Part shown: positions 8,839-18,131 of the stretch, one piece after another
How positions within the stretch are numbered: the first letter of the stretch is position 1
Layout: each line of letters opens with the position of its first letter
Assembly (NCBI RefSeq): GCF_017745215.1
Contig: NZ_JAGHZV010000008.1
Location: 186,001-250,000, forward strand
Source: Sphingomonas sp.
GTDB lineage: Bacteria > Pseudomonadota > Alphaproteobacteria > Sphingomonadales > Sphingomonadaceae
DNA length: 64,000 nucleotides
Reading direction: 5' to 3'
Notes under the pieces: generated by a model
Seen by the model: the letters and a program-made list of their open reading frames with translations, nothing else
Databases searched by the model: none
Told to the model about the DNA's origin: nothing
Program-made: the position numbers and the translations under genes

Positions 8839-9753
8839 GTGGCGAGCCTCTCGGGACAGACGATGGGCACCAGCTGGTCGGTGCGCGCGGTGGGCGCGCC
8901 CGACGGGCTGGCTTCGCGCATCCAGGCGGTGCTCGACCGCATCGTCGCCGAGATGAGCCATTGGGAGCCGGGATCGGACCTCGGCCGCTTCAACCGCAGC
9001 GAGCCCGGGCGCTGGCAGCCGCTGCCGCCGGGCTTCGCGAAGGTGCTCGCCGCGGCGCTCGACGTCGCCGAGCGGAGCGGCGGGGCGTTCGATCCGGCGA
9101 TGGGGCGGCTGGTGGACCTCTGGGGCTTCGGCCCGCCTGGGCCGCGCATGGACCTCCCCTCGCCCGCCGAGATCGAAGACGCGCTTGCGGTGTCGGGCCG
9201 CGCCCGGATCGAGCTCGACGACCGCCGGGCACGCCGGAGCGCACCGGCGCAGCTCGACCTCTCCGGGATCGCCAAGGGCCACGCCGTCGACGTGGTGGCC
9301 GAATTGCTGCGCAGCATCGGCGTGGCCGATTGCCTCGTCGAAGTCGGCGGCGAGCTGCGCGGCGAGGGGATCAAGCCCGACGGCCAGCCCTGGTGGGTCG
9401 ACCTCGCGGCGGTGCCGGGAAGCCGGATGCTGCCGTTGCGCGTCGCGCTCCACGGGCTCTCGGTCGCCACCTCGGGGGATTATCTGCGCGCCTTTCGGCA
9501 TGGCGGCCGGCGCTACGCCCACACGCTCGACCCGCGTACCGGCGCGCCGGTGACCAACGGGGTCGCTTCGGTGAGCGTGCTGCACCCATGCTGCATGCTC
9601 GCCGACGCCTGGGCGACCGCGCTCACGGTGCTGGGGCGTGAAGGGATGGCGCTCGCCGGAGCCGAGGGGCTGGCGGCGCACATGGTGCTGCGCGCGGGAG
9701 AGGGGTTCGAGGAAATCCTGTCGCCCGGATTGGCCGCGATGCTGGCGGACTGA
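8839..9753 (+). CDS. apbE: FAD:protein FMN transferase (ApbE family)
   Basis: The 304-residue protein has the ApbE hallmarks: GQTMGTSWSV near the N-terminus, MSHWEPGSDLGRFN, GGAFDPAMGRLVDLWGFG, LDLSGIAKGHAVDVVAE, the VEVGGELRGEG region, and a late HTLDPRTG followed by ADAWATALTVLG. The family splits FAD and attaches FMN to a Thr of a target protein in a Mg2+-dependent reaction. No clear signal peptide is present from the GTG at 8839. Coding character extends upstream to about 8770 without an ATG, so the true start (perhaps a rare codon) is uncertain. Its likely target is the DUF2271 protein of the same operon. Confidence 0.93.
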   Translation: MASLSGQTMGTSWSVRAVGAPDGLASRIQAVLDRIVAEMSHWEPGSDLGRFNRSEPGRWQPLPPGFAKVLAAALDVAERSGGAFDPAMGRLVDLWGFGPPGPRMDLPSPAEIEDALAVSGRARIELDDRRARRSAPAQLDLSGIAKGHAVDVVAELLRSIGVADCLVEVGGELRGEGIKPDGQPWWVDLAAVPGSRMLPLRVALHGLSVATSGDYLRAFRHGGRRYAHTLDPRTGAPVTNGVASVSVLHPCCMLADAWATALTVLGREGMALAGAEGLAAHMVLRAGEGFEEILSPGLAAMLAD

Positions 9754-9776
9754 TTGCCTCCCCTCCCAGGACGATC

Positions 9777-9820
9777 TTGGTGTGGTATATAGATAACACA
9801 GTTTACACCGTTGACACCAA
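9777..9820. promoter_or_regulatory. AT-rich operator-like block with three tandem 9-mers
   Basis: Three adjacent 9-base units, GATAACACA, GTTTACACC and GTTGACACC (9792-9818), sit inside inverted arms TTGGTGT (9777) and ACACCAA (9814-9820). The block is much more AT-rich than its surroundings and looks like a repressor or promoter region. It lies between two convergent genes, so no recognised gene starts here. ATG 9823 opens only a short frame with no recognisable product. Function unknown. Confidence 0.4.
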
Positions 9821-9981
9821 CTATGTCGAAAAATCCCGTCCGGGATAAACGGATGCGCGCCGGCTTCTGGATGAGCGCTGGTGTGGATCGACGATGCGAA
9901 AGAGCAGCAGCCAGGCTCGCGCCTCAATTCCTATTTTGCAACCCGTCGAGAGGCGCGTCGACATTCGGCCGTACGGCGTGG

Positions 9982-10665
9982 TCAGGCATCCGCCCAGCGG
10001 CGCAGAAGGTTGTGGTACACTCCCGTCAGCTCGACCACCGAGCGATCGCCCTGCCCCAGCTGGCCGACGAGCCGCTGCACGGCCTGGTCGAGATCGAACA
10101 GCATCCGCCGCGCGCCGTCGTCGCGGACCATCGACTGGATCCAGAAGAAGCTCGCCACGCGGCACCCGCGCGTCACCGGCGCGACGCGATGGAGGCTCGA
10201 CGAAGGATAGAGGATCGCATGCCCTGCGGGCAGCTTGACCGATTGCGCGCCGAACTGGCCTTCGATCAGCAGCTCGCCGCCGTCATAGGCCTCGGGATCC
10301 TCGAGGAAGACCGTCATCGACAGATCGCTGCGGATGCGGAATTCGCTGCCGCGCTGGATGCGCACGGCATTGTCGACATGCGTATCGAACGCCTGGCCGC
10401 CGGCATAGCGATTGAACAGCGGCGGGAAGATCTTGAGCGGCAGCGCCGCCGCGACGAACAACGGCGATCGGCCCAGTGCCTCGAGCACCCGGGCGCCGGC
10501 CTCGCGCGCGGCGGGGCTCGCCTCGGTCAGCTGTTCGTTGCGCTTGGCGAGCGCCGCCTGGGGCCCCGAGGTGACGTTGCCGTCCACCCATTCGCCCGCG
10601 TCGAGGATGCCGCGCAGCCGCGCCACGTCGGCCGGATCGAGGAGGTTGGGGATCGGAAGCAGCAT
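9982..10665 (-). CDS. piuC: Fe2+/2-oxoglutarate-dependent PKHD-type hydroxylase
   Basis: The 227-residue cytosolic protein matches the PiuC/YbiX family of 2-oxoglutarate dioxygenases. Recognisable parts are the N-terminal [14 protein letters not shown], the [17 protein letters not shown] segment carrying the His-x-Asp iron ligands, GGELLIEG, and the third ligand in [15 protein letters not shown], whose Arg would bind 2-oxoglutarate. The length is usual for the family. It follows the TonB receptor gene by 79 bases on the same strand, the arrangement seen for fiu-ybiX in E. coli, so it is probably cotranscribed and iron-repressed. Its substrate is unknown; a role in siderophore processing is inference. 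Confidence 0.92.
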   Translation of the reverse strand: MLLPIPNLLDPADVARLRGILDAGEWVDGNVTSGPQAALAKRNEQLTEASPAAREAGARVLEALGRSPLFVAAALPLKIFPPLFNRYAGGQAFDTHVDNAVRIQRGSEFRIRSDLSMTVFLEDPEAYDGGELLIEGQFGAQSVKLPAGHAILYPSSSLHRVAPVTRGCRVASFFWIQSMVRDDGARRMLFDLDQAVQRLVGQLGQGDRSVVELTGVYHNLLRRWADA

Positions 10666-10744
10666 CGCCCGGCCATAATGTGCGGCGGCCGGCCCGGCAA
10701 CGCGCGCCCGAAGGAACGCCGCGCCGCGCCGGCCGCCGCCACGA

Positions 10745-13189
10745 TCAGAAACTGTAGGTCAGCGAGAGCACCGCCGAGCGACCGTCGCCCGGCGTCGCCC
10801 AGCCGTTGTTGCGGATTCGCGTGTAATATTCCGCGTCGGTGAGGTTCTTCACGTTGAGCTGCGCGCTGAGGTTGTGATTGAACTCATAGGCGACATAGGC
10901 GCTGTGCACCCAATAGGCCTCCGAGCGCAGCACGGTGGGCGCGGCGAGCGTCGGCGTGCCGAAGGCGAAGCTGCCCTGGTAGCTCACGCCATAGCCGACC
11001 GAGAGGCCGAACGGCAGCTTGTACACCGTGAACAGGCTGCCCGAATGGCGCGGCGTGTTGGTCAGCTCGGCGCCCTTGCCCGGATCGGGCACCGCGCCAC
11101 TGTTGGCGCAGCCGGTGGCACCGGGGTGGCCGATGCAGAAGTCCGAGACCGACTGGAGCAGCTTGCCGTCGAGATAGGTGTAGTTGGCCGTCACCGACCA
11201 GCGCGAGCTGATCTTGCCCACCGCGCCCAGGGAGATGCCGTCGACGCGCGAATGGCCGTCGAGCACCTGGTCGGGGATCTGCGGGTCGTTCGACGCGACC
11301 TTGTACTTGTCGCGGTCGTTGCGGAAGAACGCCGCGGTGAGCAGCACCCCGCCATGGAACAGCTCGGCCTTGGCGCCGATCTCGTAATTCTTCGCCGATT
11401 CGGGCTCGACGTTGCACGTCGCCGCCGCGCACGAACCGTTGACCGACGTCTTCGAAGGCGTCTTCGAATTGCCGTACGCCACATAGAGGCTCACCGGCTC
11501 GACCGGCTTGTAGACCAGGCCCAGGCGATAGGAGAACAGATTCGCGCTGTTCTCGAAGCGCTGGCCGGTGGTCACCTGGCCGAGCGTCGCGGCAGCGGTC
11601 GAGACCGTGTCGGCACGGTAGAAGCCGCTGTTGTGTTCCCAGCGCGCGCCGAGGTTGAGCTCGAGCTTCTTGTGGAGCGACAGCGTGTCGAAGGCATAGA
11701 AGGCCACGTCGCTCAGCTCGCCGGTCTGGCGTGCGCTCTCGATGAAATTGAGCGGGCCGGTGTAGACGTTGCTGCCGTAGACGCGCGCCAGCCCGGTGGT
11801 GGCCGCGGGGCCCTGAACCACTTCATTCGGGTTCGCCATGTTGATCAGCGGCGAATAGTTGAACGCTGCGGTGCCGTTGGCGTTGCGCAGCACGTTGCCG
11901 GTCGAGAGGAAGTATTTCTCCCAGCTGTAGGACGCGCCGATCACCAGCGTATGCTCGATCCCGCCGGTGTCGAACACCGCGCGCAGGTCGGTCTGGTTGT
12001 ACATCAGCTGGTTGTCGGAGTCGCGGGTGTTGCCGCGCGGGCCGCTCGCCAGGAAATAGCCGGCCGGGATGGTGAGCGTGCCGCCGGGGATGCTGGCGTT
12101 GCCGATCGTCTGCGCGGCGATCGTCGCGGTGCAGGCGGCGCCGGTGGGCGTGACGCCGGTCGCGAGGCACCACGTACCCTGGGGCGGATCGACGATCGAG
12201 AGCTGCCTGACGTCCTGCCAGCGGGTCAGGTTGCGGATCGAGACCTTGTCCGAGAAGTCGTGCTCGAAGATCGCGGTCGCCTGATCGAAGTTGATCTCCT
12301 GGGTGTCGACGTTGCGATAGCCGAAATAGTCGCTGCGATCGACGCCGGGCAGCGGCCCGTCGTTGGTCGCGGTCATGTAATAAGGGACGCCGTACTGCGG
12401 GATGTTGGCGTCTTCCTGGTGCTGGTACTTCAGCGTCAGGCGCGTCGGGCTGTTGATCCCCAGCGTGATCGCGGGCGCGACGCCCCAGCGCTTGTAGTCC
12501 TCGACGTCGCGGCCGGGGACGTCGTTGTGGTGGTACATCGCATTGAGCCGCACGCCGATGAAGTCGTTCACCCGCCGGTTCGCGTCGATCGTGCCGCGGT
12601 AATAATTGTCGGTGCCGACGCCGCCGGTCGCGATCACGCGGTCGCTGCCGGTCGGGTTCTTGGTGACGATGTTGATCGACCCGCCGACCGAGCCCGAGCC
12701 GCCGTACACCGAATTGGCGCCGTTCACGATTTCGACCTGCTCGAGGTTGTACGGATCGGTGCGGCTGTACTGGGCGCTGTCGCGCACGCCGTCGACAGTG
12801 ATGTCCGAATTGGCCGAATAGCCGCGCAGCGTGATCGAATCGCCATAGCCGCCGCCGCCCTCGCCGGCGCCGAAGGTGATGCCCGGCGCGGTCGACAGCA
12901 CGTCGCGCAGCGTGAGCAGGTTCTGCTGCTCGATCGTCTCGCGCGTGATCACCGTAACGGTCTGCGGCGTGTCGCGCACCGAGCGGGTCGCCTTGGGGCT
13001 TTCCTGCCGGGTTTCATAGGGCTGGCCCTCGACGACGATCTGGCCGCTCTGCGCATCCTGGTCGTCGGTCGGATTGGGCGCGTCGGCCGAGGGCCCGCCG
13101 GGTCCGTCGGCCGCGAGCGCGGGGGCGCTCGTCAGGAAGCCGACGCAGGCGAGCGCCAGGAACGCGGGATTGGCGGATGAACTGGTCAC
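10745..13189 (-). CDS. TonB-dependent catecholate siderophore receptor (Fiu-like)
   Basis: The outer-membrane receptor has about 814 residues. A signal peptide (about 1-26, ending SAPALA) is followed by a TonB-box-like QIVVEG and the plug domain ([31 protein letters not shown] is recognisable in pieces: [26 protein letters not shown]). A beta-barrel follows and ends in the typical terminal phenylalanine (LTYSF). I chose the GTG at 13189 because AAGGGG lies seven bases upstream and a signal peptide follows at once; frames further upstream run through the Fur-like sites. With piuC downstream it forms a fiu-ybiX-like unit. The ferric-siderophore substrate is inferred to be catecholate from this context. 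Confidence 0.92.
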   Translation of the reverse strand: MTSSSANPAFLALACVGFLTSAPALAADGPGGPSADAPNPTDDQDAQSGQIVVEGQPYETRQESPKATRSVRDTPQTVTVITRETIEQQNLLTLRDVLSTAPGITFGAGEGGGGYGDSITLRGYSANSDITVDGVRDSAQYSRTDPYNLEQVEIVNGANSVYGGSGSVGGSINIVTKNPTGSDRVIATGGVGTDNYYRGTIDANRRVNDFIGVRLNAMYHHNDVPGRDVEDYKRWGVAPAITLGINSPTRLTLKYQHQEDANIPQYGVPYYMTATNDGPLPGVDRSDYFGYRNVDTQEINFDQATAIFEHDFSDKVSIRNLTRWQDVRQLSIVDPPQGTWCLATGVTPTGAACTATIAAQTIGNASIPGGTLTIPAGYFLASGPRGNTRDSDNQLMYNQTDLRAVFDTGGIEHTLVIGASYSWEKYFLSTGNVLRNANGTAAFNYSPLINMANPNEVVQGPAATTGLARVYGSNVYTGPLNFIESARQTGELSDVAFYAFDTLSLHKKLELNLGARWEHNSGFYRADTVSTAAATLGQVTTGQRFENSANLFSYRLGLVYKPVEPVSLYVAYGNSKTPSKTSVNGSCAAATCNVEPESAKNYEIGAKAELFHGGVLLTAAFFRNDRDKYKVASNDPQIPDQVLDGHSRVDGISLGAVGKISSRWSVTANYTYLDGKLLQSVSDFCIGHPGATGCANSGAVPDPGKGAELTNTPRHSGSLFTVYKLPFGLSVGYGVSYQGSFAFGTPTLAAPTVLRSEAYWVHSAYVAYEFNHNLSAQLNVKNLTDAEYYTRIRNNGWATPGDGRSAVLSLTYSF

Positions 13190-13232
13190 GATGGCCCCTT
13201 GCTCTTTCTTCGTTTCGTTGACGCATCCGCTA

Positions 13233-13249
13233 TTGAGAGTCGTTCTCAA
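13233..13249. promoter_or_regulatory. Fur-like operator 1 upstream of the TonB receptor gene
   Basis: TTGAGAGTCGTTCTCAA is a palindrome with six-base perfect arms (TTGAGA/TCTCAA), 44 bases upstream of the receptor's GTG start. Position and form suit iron-dependent repression. The assignment to Fur is inference. Confidence 0.55.
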
Positions 13250-13261
13250 AGTCAACGCTAA

Positions 13262-13276
13262 TGCGAGTTGCTCGCA
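13262..13276. promoter_or_regulatory. Fur-like operator 2 upstream of the TonB receptor gene
   Basis: TGCGAGTTGCTCGCA is a perfect palindrome (TGCGAG, three-base centre, CTCGCA), about 29 bases from operator 1 centre to centre. It resembles the TGCGAAT-type alphaproteobacterial Fur/Irr sites. Two tandem sites suggest cooperative or two-regulator control. Confidence 0.5.
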
Positions 13277-13346
13277 ACTTTGTCGCGGAATGTCGCAAGG
13301 AGCTGCGCACGCGTGCAACGGAATCGGCCGGGGTTGTCGAGGCGAT

Positions 13347-13607
13347 TCAGCCCCGGGCGCTGGCCTCGGCGCGCGCCATCAGCCAGCTGCGAAGCGCGCT
13401 GGCGAGGTTGGGGGGATCAGCCGCCTGGATGCGCGCATGGTCGATCGCGGCGATCAGCGCGTTGAGCGGCAGCGAGCGCTCGCCTGCCGCCGCTTCGAGC
13501 GCTTCCCAGAAGACAGGCTCGAGGCTGATCGAGGTCGCATGGCCGGCGATCGTCGCCGATCGCTTGACGGGCCCGACGAACCCGCCCGGCGGCGGATCGA
13601 CGGTCAT
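13347..13607 (-). CDS. Ribbon-helix-helix domain protein
   Basis: This small protein of 86 residues has a central RHH_4-like fold: a beta strand ([16 protein letters not shown]) followed by two helices ([24 protein letters not shown]). Such proteins bind DNA as dimers or act as small adaptors. Its start codon overlaps the stop of cobT by four bases (ATGA), which implies translational coupling to CobT. The tail is Ala/Arg-rich with no recognised motif. The target is unknown. Confidence 0.85.
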   Translation of the reverse strand: MTVDPPPGGFVGPVKRSATIAGHATSISLEPVFWEALEAAAGERSLPLNALIAAIDHARIQAADPPNLASALRSWLMARAEASARG

Positions 13608-15430
13608 TCCGCGTCGAACAGCCCGGCAAGCTGCTCGATCATCGTGCCGGCGAGCTGCTCGGCATCCATGATCGTCACCGCGCGCTGGTAATAGCGCGTC
13701 ACGTCATGGCCGATGCCGATCGCGACGAGCTCGACCGGCGAACGGCCCTCGATCCAGCCGATCACCTGGCGCAGGTGCCGCTCGAGGTAGCTGCCCGAAT
13801 TGACCGACAGCGTCGAATCGTCGACCGGTGCGCCGTCCGAGATCACCATCAGGATCTTGCGCTCCTCGGGTCGCGCGATGATCCGCTCATGCGCCCAGAG
13901 CAGCGCCTCGCCGTCGATATTCTCCTTGAGCAGCCCCTCGCGCATCATCAGCCCGAGCGAGCGCTTGGCGCGGCGCCACGGCTCGTCGGCCTGTTTGTAG
14001 ACGATGTGGCGGATGTCGTTGAGCCGGCCGGGCTGCGGCGGGCGGCCGTCGGCGAGCCATTTCTCGCGCGACTGGCCGCCCTTCCAGGCGCGGGTGGTGA
14101 AACCGAGGATCTCGGTCTTCACCCCGCAGCGCTCGAGCGTGCGCGCGAGGATGTCGGCGCTGATCGCCGCGATCGAGATCGGGCGGCCGCGCATCGATCC
14201 CGAATTGTCGATGAGCAGCGTCACCACCGTGTCGCGGAAATCGGTGTCGCGCTCGATCTTGTAGCTGAGCGACAGCATCGGATTGACCACGATCCGCGCG
14301 AGCCGCGCGGCGTCGAGGATGCCTTCCTCCTGGTCGAAGTCCCAGCTGCGGTTCTGTTGCGCCATCAGCCGGCGCTGGAGCCGGTTGGCGAGCTTGGTCA
14401 CGACGCCCTGGAGATGCGCGAGTTGCTGGTCGAGATAGGAGCGGAGGCGATCGAGCTCCTCGGCGTCGCAGAGGTCGGTGGCCAGCACGACCTCGTCGAA
14501 CTGGCGCGTGTAGGGCTTGTACTCGAACTGCGGCGGCAAGTCGCTCCACGGGCGGTTGGGGCGCGTGGGCAGCATGCCCTCGTCGCCTTCGTCGCCGGGC
14601 TCGCCGTCGCCGTCCTCCATCGCGTCGGAGCGTTCCTGCTCGCCCTGCTCCGCCTCGCCGTCCTCACGCTGCTCGCCGCGCGCCTCGGTCTGGCCCTCGC
14701 CGCTGTCCGACTGGCTCTCGCCCTCCTCCTCGCCGGGCTCGTCCTGCTCGTCGGCGCCTTCGTCCTCGCCGCCGTCGTCGTCGCTCTCGTCGGGGATCAT
14801 CTCGCCCTCGGTGAGCTCGAGATCCTGGAGCAGCTTGGTGGCGAGGCCCTGGAAGGCAGCCTGGTCGTCGATCGCGAGCGCGAGCGCGTCGAGGTCGCCG
14901 CCCGCCTTCTCCTCGATCCAGTCGGCGACGAGCGCGAGGCCGAGCGCCGCGCTGGACGGCGCGGGCCGGCCGGTCAGCCGCTCGCGCACCATCAGCGCGA
15001 TCGCGGTGGAGAGCGGTACTTCGTCGCGATTGCGCGCGCGCGCGATCGGGTCCGAGCGGAGCTTCAGCTCGAGCGCATGGTCGAGGTTGGCGGCGATGCC
15101 GGCATAGCCCTTCGACCCTAGCGCCTCGACCCGCGCGCCCTCGACCGAGTCGAACACCGCGCGCGCGACCGGCTCCTTGGGCGCGCCGCGGGCGTGGAGC
15201 CCGGCGTCGTGGTGGCGCATGCGCAGCGCGAAGCCGTCGGCGAAGCCGCGCGCCTCGGCGACCTGCTCGGGCGGCAGCGCGCGGCTGGGCATCGGCACCT
15301 TGATGCTCTTGCCGCTCTGGTGCGGCGCATCGGCGGTGAACGCCAGTTCGGCCTCGGCGACGCCGCTCAGCGCGCGCGCGGTTCCGCCGAGCACGTTGCG
15401 CAAGCGTTCGAGGGGAGAGTCGGTGGCCAT
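13604..15430 (-). CDS. cobT: Cobaltochelatase-type subunit CobT
   Basis: The protein has 608 residues. The N-terminal domain is Ala-rich, with a long acidic linker (about 210-290, dense in Asp, Glu, Gly and Gln) typical of CobT. A C-terminal von Willebrand A domain (about 395-605) has an intact metal-ion site: DNSGSM, then a later Thr and SDGAPVDDS. In aerobic B12 synthesis CobT pairs with the AAA+ protein CobS and with CobN to insert cobalt into hydrogenobyrinate diamide. CobS is encoded 3 kb away; CobN is not in this window and no B12 genes are adjacent. The acidic linker and VWA make the family assignment firm; the chelatase role here is less so. Confidence 0.93.
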   Translation of the reverse strand: MATDSPLERLRNVLGGTARALSGVAEAELAFTADAPHQSGKSIKVPMPSRALPPEQVAEARGFADGFALRMRHHDAGLHARGAPKEPVARAVFDSVEGARVEALGSKGYAGIAANLDHALELKLRSDPIARARNRDEVPLSTAIALMVRERLTGRPAPSSAALGLALVADWIEEKAGGDLDALALAIDDQAAFQGLATKLLQDLELTEGEMIPDESDDDGGEDEGADEQDEPGEEEGESQSDSGEGQTEARGEQREDGEAEQGEQERSDAMEDGDGEPGDEGDEGMLPTRPNRPWSDLPPQFEYKPYTRQFDEVVLATDLCDAEELDRLRSYLDQQLAHLQGVVTKLANRLQRRLMAQQNRSWDFDQEEGILDAARLARIVVNPMLSLSYKIERDTDFRDTVVTLLIDNSGSMRGRPISIAAISADILARTLERCGVKTEILGFTTRAWKGGQSREKWLADGRPPQPGRLNDIRHIVYKQADEPWRRAKRSLGLMMREGLLKENIDGEALLWAHERIIARPEERKILMVISDGAPVDDSTLSVNSGSYLERHLRQVIGWIEGRSPVELVAIGIGHDVTRYYQRAVTIMDAEQLAGTMIEQLAGLFDAE

Positions 15431-15512
15431 GCCCGCCTATTGGGGACCGTGGGCTGCAAGATCAACTCGGTTCGTGGGGGGAAGAGAGCAAGGCGACAGG
15501 GCTATTCCAGTT

Positions 15513-15620
15513 CGTCACCCCGGCCCTGTGCCGGGGCCCACCCAGTCGCGCGGACTGCCATGGGGCCTCCTGTCCAGCCCTCGCCTCCCCGTGGGCCCCG
15601 GCACAAGGCCGGGGTGACGG
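15513..15620. repeat. Variant palindromic repeat (GTCACCCCGGCC type)
   Basis: Arms CGTCACCCCGGCCCTGTGCC and GGCACAAGGCCGGGGTGACG pair, and the inner arms GGGGCCCAC / GTGGGCCCC pair as well. It is related in design to, but different in sequence from, the main repeat family in this window. It lies between the divergent cobT and DUF4261 genes. Confidence 0.85.
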
Positions 15621-15710
15621 TTGGGATTGGAGACACCGTCGCAACTTAGGCCTTGCTTAACGCGCTCGTGGCAAAAGCGCGGCATCCGCCACGACTGCGC
15701 CGAGCTGACC

Positions 15711-17189
15711 ATGGCCGTCCTGCTGATCCAGCATCCTGTCCGCTTCCCCGTCGCCGCGGTGCGCCGCGCGCTGACCCGCTATTACCCTTCGCTCGCCTGG
15801 CGCGCCGGCGACGAGGACCATGGCGGCAACGACGATGTCGCGAGCTTCCTGAGGCCCCACACGATCCTCGGCCGCGGTGCGAACGACATGGTGATGCTCT
15901 GCGTCACGCTGCACGAGGCGCCCTATCGCCCCGCCAACGGCCACCAGCCGCCCGCGCACGCGATGCATCTCACGATCAGCCGCCCCTCGCTCGACGACGA
16001 GAATGACGCGCGCGGGATCGCGCTGATCGCCGCCACCGCGATCGCGGTCGAGGAAGACGAGCGCGCCTGGCTGCAGCTGGCACCCGGCGAGACCTGGCTC
16101 GACCCCACCGACATGCGCTCGCTCGCCAAGATGCTCGAAGGCGATCCGGCGCTGCGCCAGCGCGGCCAGGTCGGACGGCCCGAGGCATTGGACGGCGGCG
16201 AGGCACCCGTGCCTGCGCCCGCCCCCGCTCCGGAGGCCGAGCAGCCGCCCGTCGAGGCGAAGGCGCCCGCCAGCCGGCTCGGCAGCTTCACCCTGCTCCA
16301 CGACGGCAATCTGTTCATCGACTGGGACAAGATCGAGCAGGCGATGAACGCGATCGATCCGGGCGGAAACTGGTCGGGCGTGGTGATCCCGCAGGGGATG
16401 GGCTTCTGCCAGGGCCGCGCCAAGATCATGCTGATCGCCTCGCCGATCCCCTGCGAGCCCCAGGCGATCGCCAATTGCTACCAGCGCAGCCATTGGTTCG
16501 CCGAGGCCGACAAGGCGCGCGTGGCGCGGCACCGCGGCTATGTCACCGTGCTGGTCGATGCGCCCGACGACTATCAGGCGCGGGCGCAGACCGCCAAGGC
16601 GGCGACCATCCTCGTCGGCATCATCGCGCTGCTGCCCCAGGTCGCGGCGGTGATGAACGACATGGTCTCGACGATCTTCTCGCCCGAGAGGACCAAGCAG
16701 CTCGTCTCGATCCTCCATCACGACGAAGTGCCGATCCAGCTGTGGACCTGGGTGGCGCCCAATTCGCTCAGCGACGGCGACGTCTCGCTGACCACCGGCG
16801 GGCTCGAGCCGTTCCTCGGCTATGAGGTCGAGGTGTGGAACGCGCCGCACCCGCTCGCGCTGGTCGATGCGCGCGTGGTCGAGCTGCTGCGCTACCTGCT
16901 GATCAATGGCCCGGTGATCGCGCATGGCGACACGATCGGGACGAGCGAGGAAGACCAGTCGATCCGCTGCTTCTTCGGCCCCAGCCGGGCCGATCGCACG
17001 ACGCCGGTGAAGGCGATGTTCGTCGAGTTCGACATCGACCGGCCCGACCGGCCGCGCAAGGATATGCCCCTGCCCCCGACGCTGCGCCCCGATGCGCCCG
17101 CCGGCGCTTCGCCGCCGACGCCCGCGCGGCCCGGCGGTGCACCGCTGCCCGCGCGCCGGCCGGCGACCTTCGGCCGCAAGGGACTCTAG
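15711..17189 (+). CDS. DUF4261 domain protein
   Basis: The protein has 492 residues. The N-terminal half (about 1-170) has no recognised motif and ends in a Pro/Ala/Glu linker (PAPAPAPEAE). The C-terminal half resembles DUF4261: DTIGTSEEDQ, FLGYEVEVWNAP and VELLRYLLINGPVIAHGDTIG are typical of its conserved core. An Ala/Pro/Arg-rich tail closes the protein. No signal peptide or membrane segment is evident, so it is probably cytosolic. ATG 15711 has a poor ribosome site; the frame is open further upstream into the palindromic repeat, which I excluded. The function of the family is unknown. It is divergent from cobT. Confidence 0.75.
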   Translation: MAVLLIQHPVRFPVAAVRRALTRYYPSLAWRAGDEDHGGNDDVASFLRPHTILGRGANDMVMLCVTLHEAPYRPANGHQPPAHAMHLTISRPSLDDENDARGIALIAATAIAVEEDERAWLQLAPGETWLDPTDMRSLAKMLEGDPALRQRGQVGRPEALDGGEAPVPAPAPAPEAEQPPVEAKAPASRLGSFTLLHDGNLFIDWDKIEQAMNAIDPGGNWSGVVIPQGMGFCQGRAKIMLIASPIPCEPQAIANCYQRSHWFAEADKARVARHRGYVTVLVDAPDDYQARAQTAKAATILVGIIALLPQVAAVMNDMVSTIFSPERTKQLVSILHHDEVPIQLWTWVAPNSLSDGDVSLTTGGLEPFLGYEVEVWNAPHPLALVDARVVELLRYLLINGPVIAHGDTIGTSEEDQSIRCFFGPSRADRTTPVKAMFVEFDIDRPDRPRKDMPLPPTLRPDAPAGASPPTPARPGGAPLPARRPATFGRKGL

Positions 17190-17270
17190 CGGGCAGCGGT
17201 CCCGAGAGGGGCGATTCCAGCACGACCGACGCCCGCGGCAAGTTCGCCCGTGGGTTCGCGCGCGCGCCGA

Positions 17271-17313
17271 TGGCACAGAATGTGTCAAAAACTCCTTGAC
17301 ACTTTTTGTGCCA
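17271..17313. promoter_or_regulatory. Nested double palindrome upstream of the PEP-CTERM gene
   Basis: Outer arms TGGCACA (17271) and TGTGCCA (17307-17313) enclose inner arms GTGTCAA (17282) and TTGACAC (17296). The AT-rich block stands out from its GC-rich surroundings. TTGACA at 17296 could be a -35 element, but no convincing -10 follows. It looks like a dyad-symmetric operator or a hairpin. The regulator is unknown; it does not fit a sigma-54 site because the -12 GC is missing. Confidence 0.5.
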
Positions 17314-17353
17314 TGACTAAACGGCCCTCATCCGCCCCAAGGCCGGTCTTCGC

Positions 17354-17374
17354 CCGCAAATCAATGATTTGCGG
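17354..17374. promoter_or_regulatory. 21-base perfect palindrome in the PEP-CTERM gene leader
   Basis: CCGCAAATCA and TGATTTGCGG are exact complements around a single A. The centre is 51 bases before the start codon, between the nested palindrome and the ribosome site. It could be an operator or, as RNA, a tight stem in the leader. Confidence 0.5.
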
Positions 17375-17414
17375 AACGGCGTCGCTCGTCCCGGGCTCAA
17401 AAGGGAGACGAACC

Positions 17415-17990
17415 ATGAAACGACTGACCACTGTTCTCGCGTGCCTGGCCTCGAGCCTCGCCCTTGCCCCCTCGGCCAAGGCGGCGACCACCCTCTACGG
17501 CGACCATATCGAGGCGAGCTGGGCGCTGCCCACGCCGACCACGCCGTTCGCCGGCTTCCATTTCCAGAACGGCGCGTCGCGCTATTCCTTCTACGCCGGC
17601 GCGGGTGCCGAGGCGGTGGGCGCGCTGAACTCGATCGCCGGCATCGTGATCGATTTCACGAAGAACGGGCTCAACATCACCTTCACCAACCCCGGCTCGC
17701 TCTCGGTCAACAGCTTCAACGGCCTGGTCTTCCGCCAGCTCGACGGCGACAGCTTCGCGGCGATCGCCTCGGTCACCGGGCTCGCCGGCGACCGCGTCAC
17801 CAGCACGGGCGACAAGCTGACGGTCAACCTCAGCGGCATCAAGCCGACCGCGGGGCAGACCTATTCGATCCAGTTCCAGGGCGCGGTGCCCGAGCCGGCG
17901 ACCTGGGCGATGATGCTCCTGGGTTTCGGCGGGGTCGGCCTGGCGATGCGGCGCCGCCGCGTCGCGACGCCGGCGCTCGTGCACGCCTGA
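17415..17990 (+). CDS. PEP-CTERM sorting-domain protein
   Basis: This secreted protein has 191 residues. It starts with a signal peptide (1-26, ending PSAKA), followed by a beta-rich body of about 130 residues. The C-terminal sorting signal (about 163-187) consists of VPEPATWAMMLLG, a Gly-rich hydrophobic helix and RRRR. This is the sphingomonad PEP-CTERM form, recognised and cleaved by exosortase/archaeosortase-type enzymes for surface export, usually linked to exopolysaccharide. No exosortase gene lies in the window. AGGGAG before ATG 17415 supports the start. Two palindromes upstream suggest specific control. The body matches no domain I recognise. Confidence 0.9.
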   Translation: MKRLTTVLACLASSLALAPSAKAATTLYGDHIEASWALPTPTTPFAGFHFQNGASRYSFYAGAGAEAVGALNSIAGIVIDFTKNGLNITFTNPGSLSVNSFNGLVFRQLDGDSFAAIASVTGLAGDRVTSTGDKLTVNLSGIKPTAGQTYSIQFQGAVPEPATWAMMLLGFGGVGLAMRRRRVATPALVHA

Positions 17991-18131
17991 CGGCGATCGA
18001 CGTGACGGCCCCAACGCCCGGCCCGTCACGTGGGCAGCGCGCCAAGCCCCCGGCGCGCTGCCCCTCGCCGCCTCGCTCCGGTTGCCAGCCCCGGCCCGCC
18101 GCCTATGCTGCGCGGACGAGGAGGCGGGGCA

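Noticed and set aside
10874..13180. A 768-codon open frame on the plus strand
   Set aside because: It is antisense to the TonB receptor gene and has shadow-frame composition with no recognisable domain.
13200..15700. A cobalamin riboswitch near cobT
   Set aside because: I found no B12-box-like sequence or plausible multi-helix leader upstream of cobT or cobS.
17271..17290. A sigma-54 promoter before the PEP-CTERM gene (TGGCAC at 17271)
   Set aside because: The -24 element is present but the -12 GC at the required spacing is missing; the TGGCAC is an arm of a palindrome.
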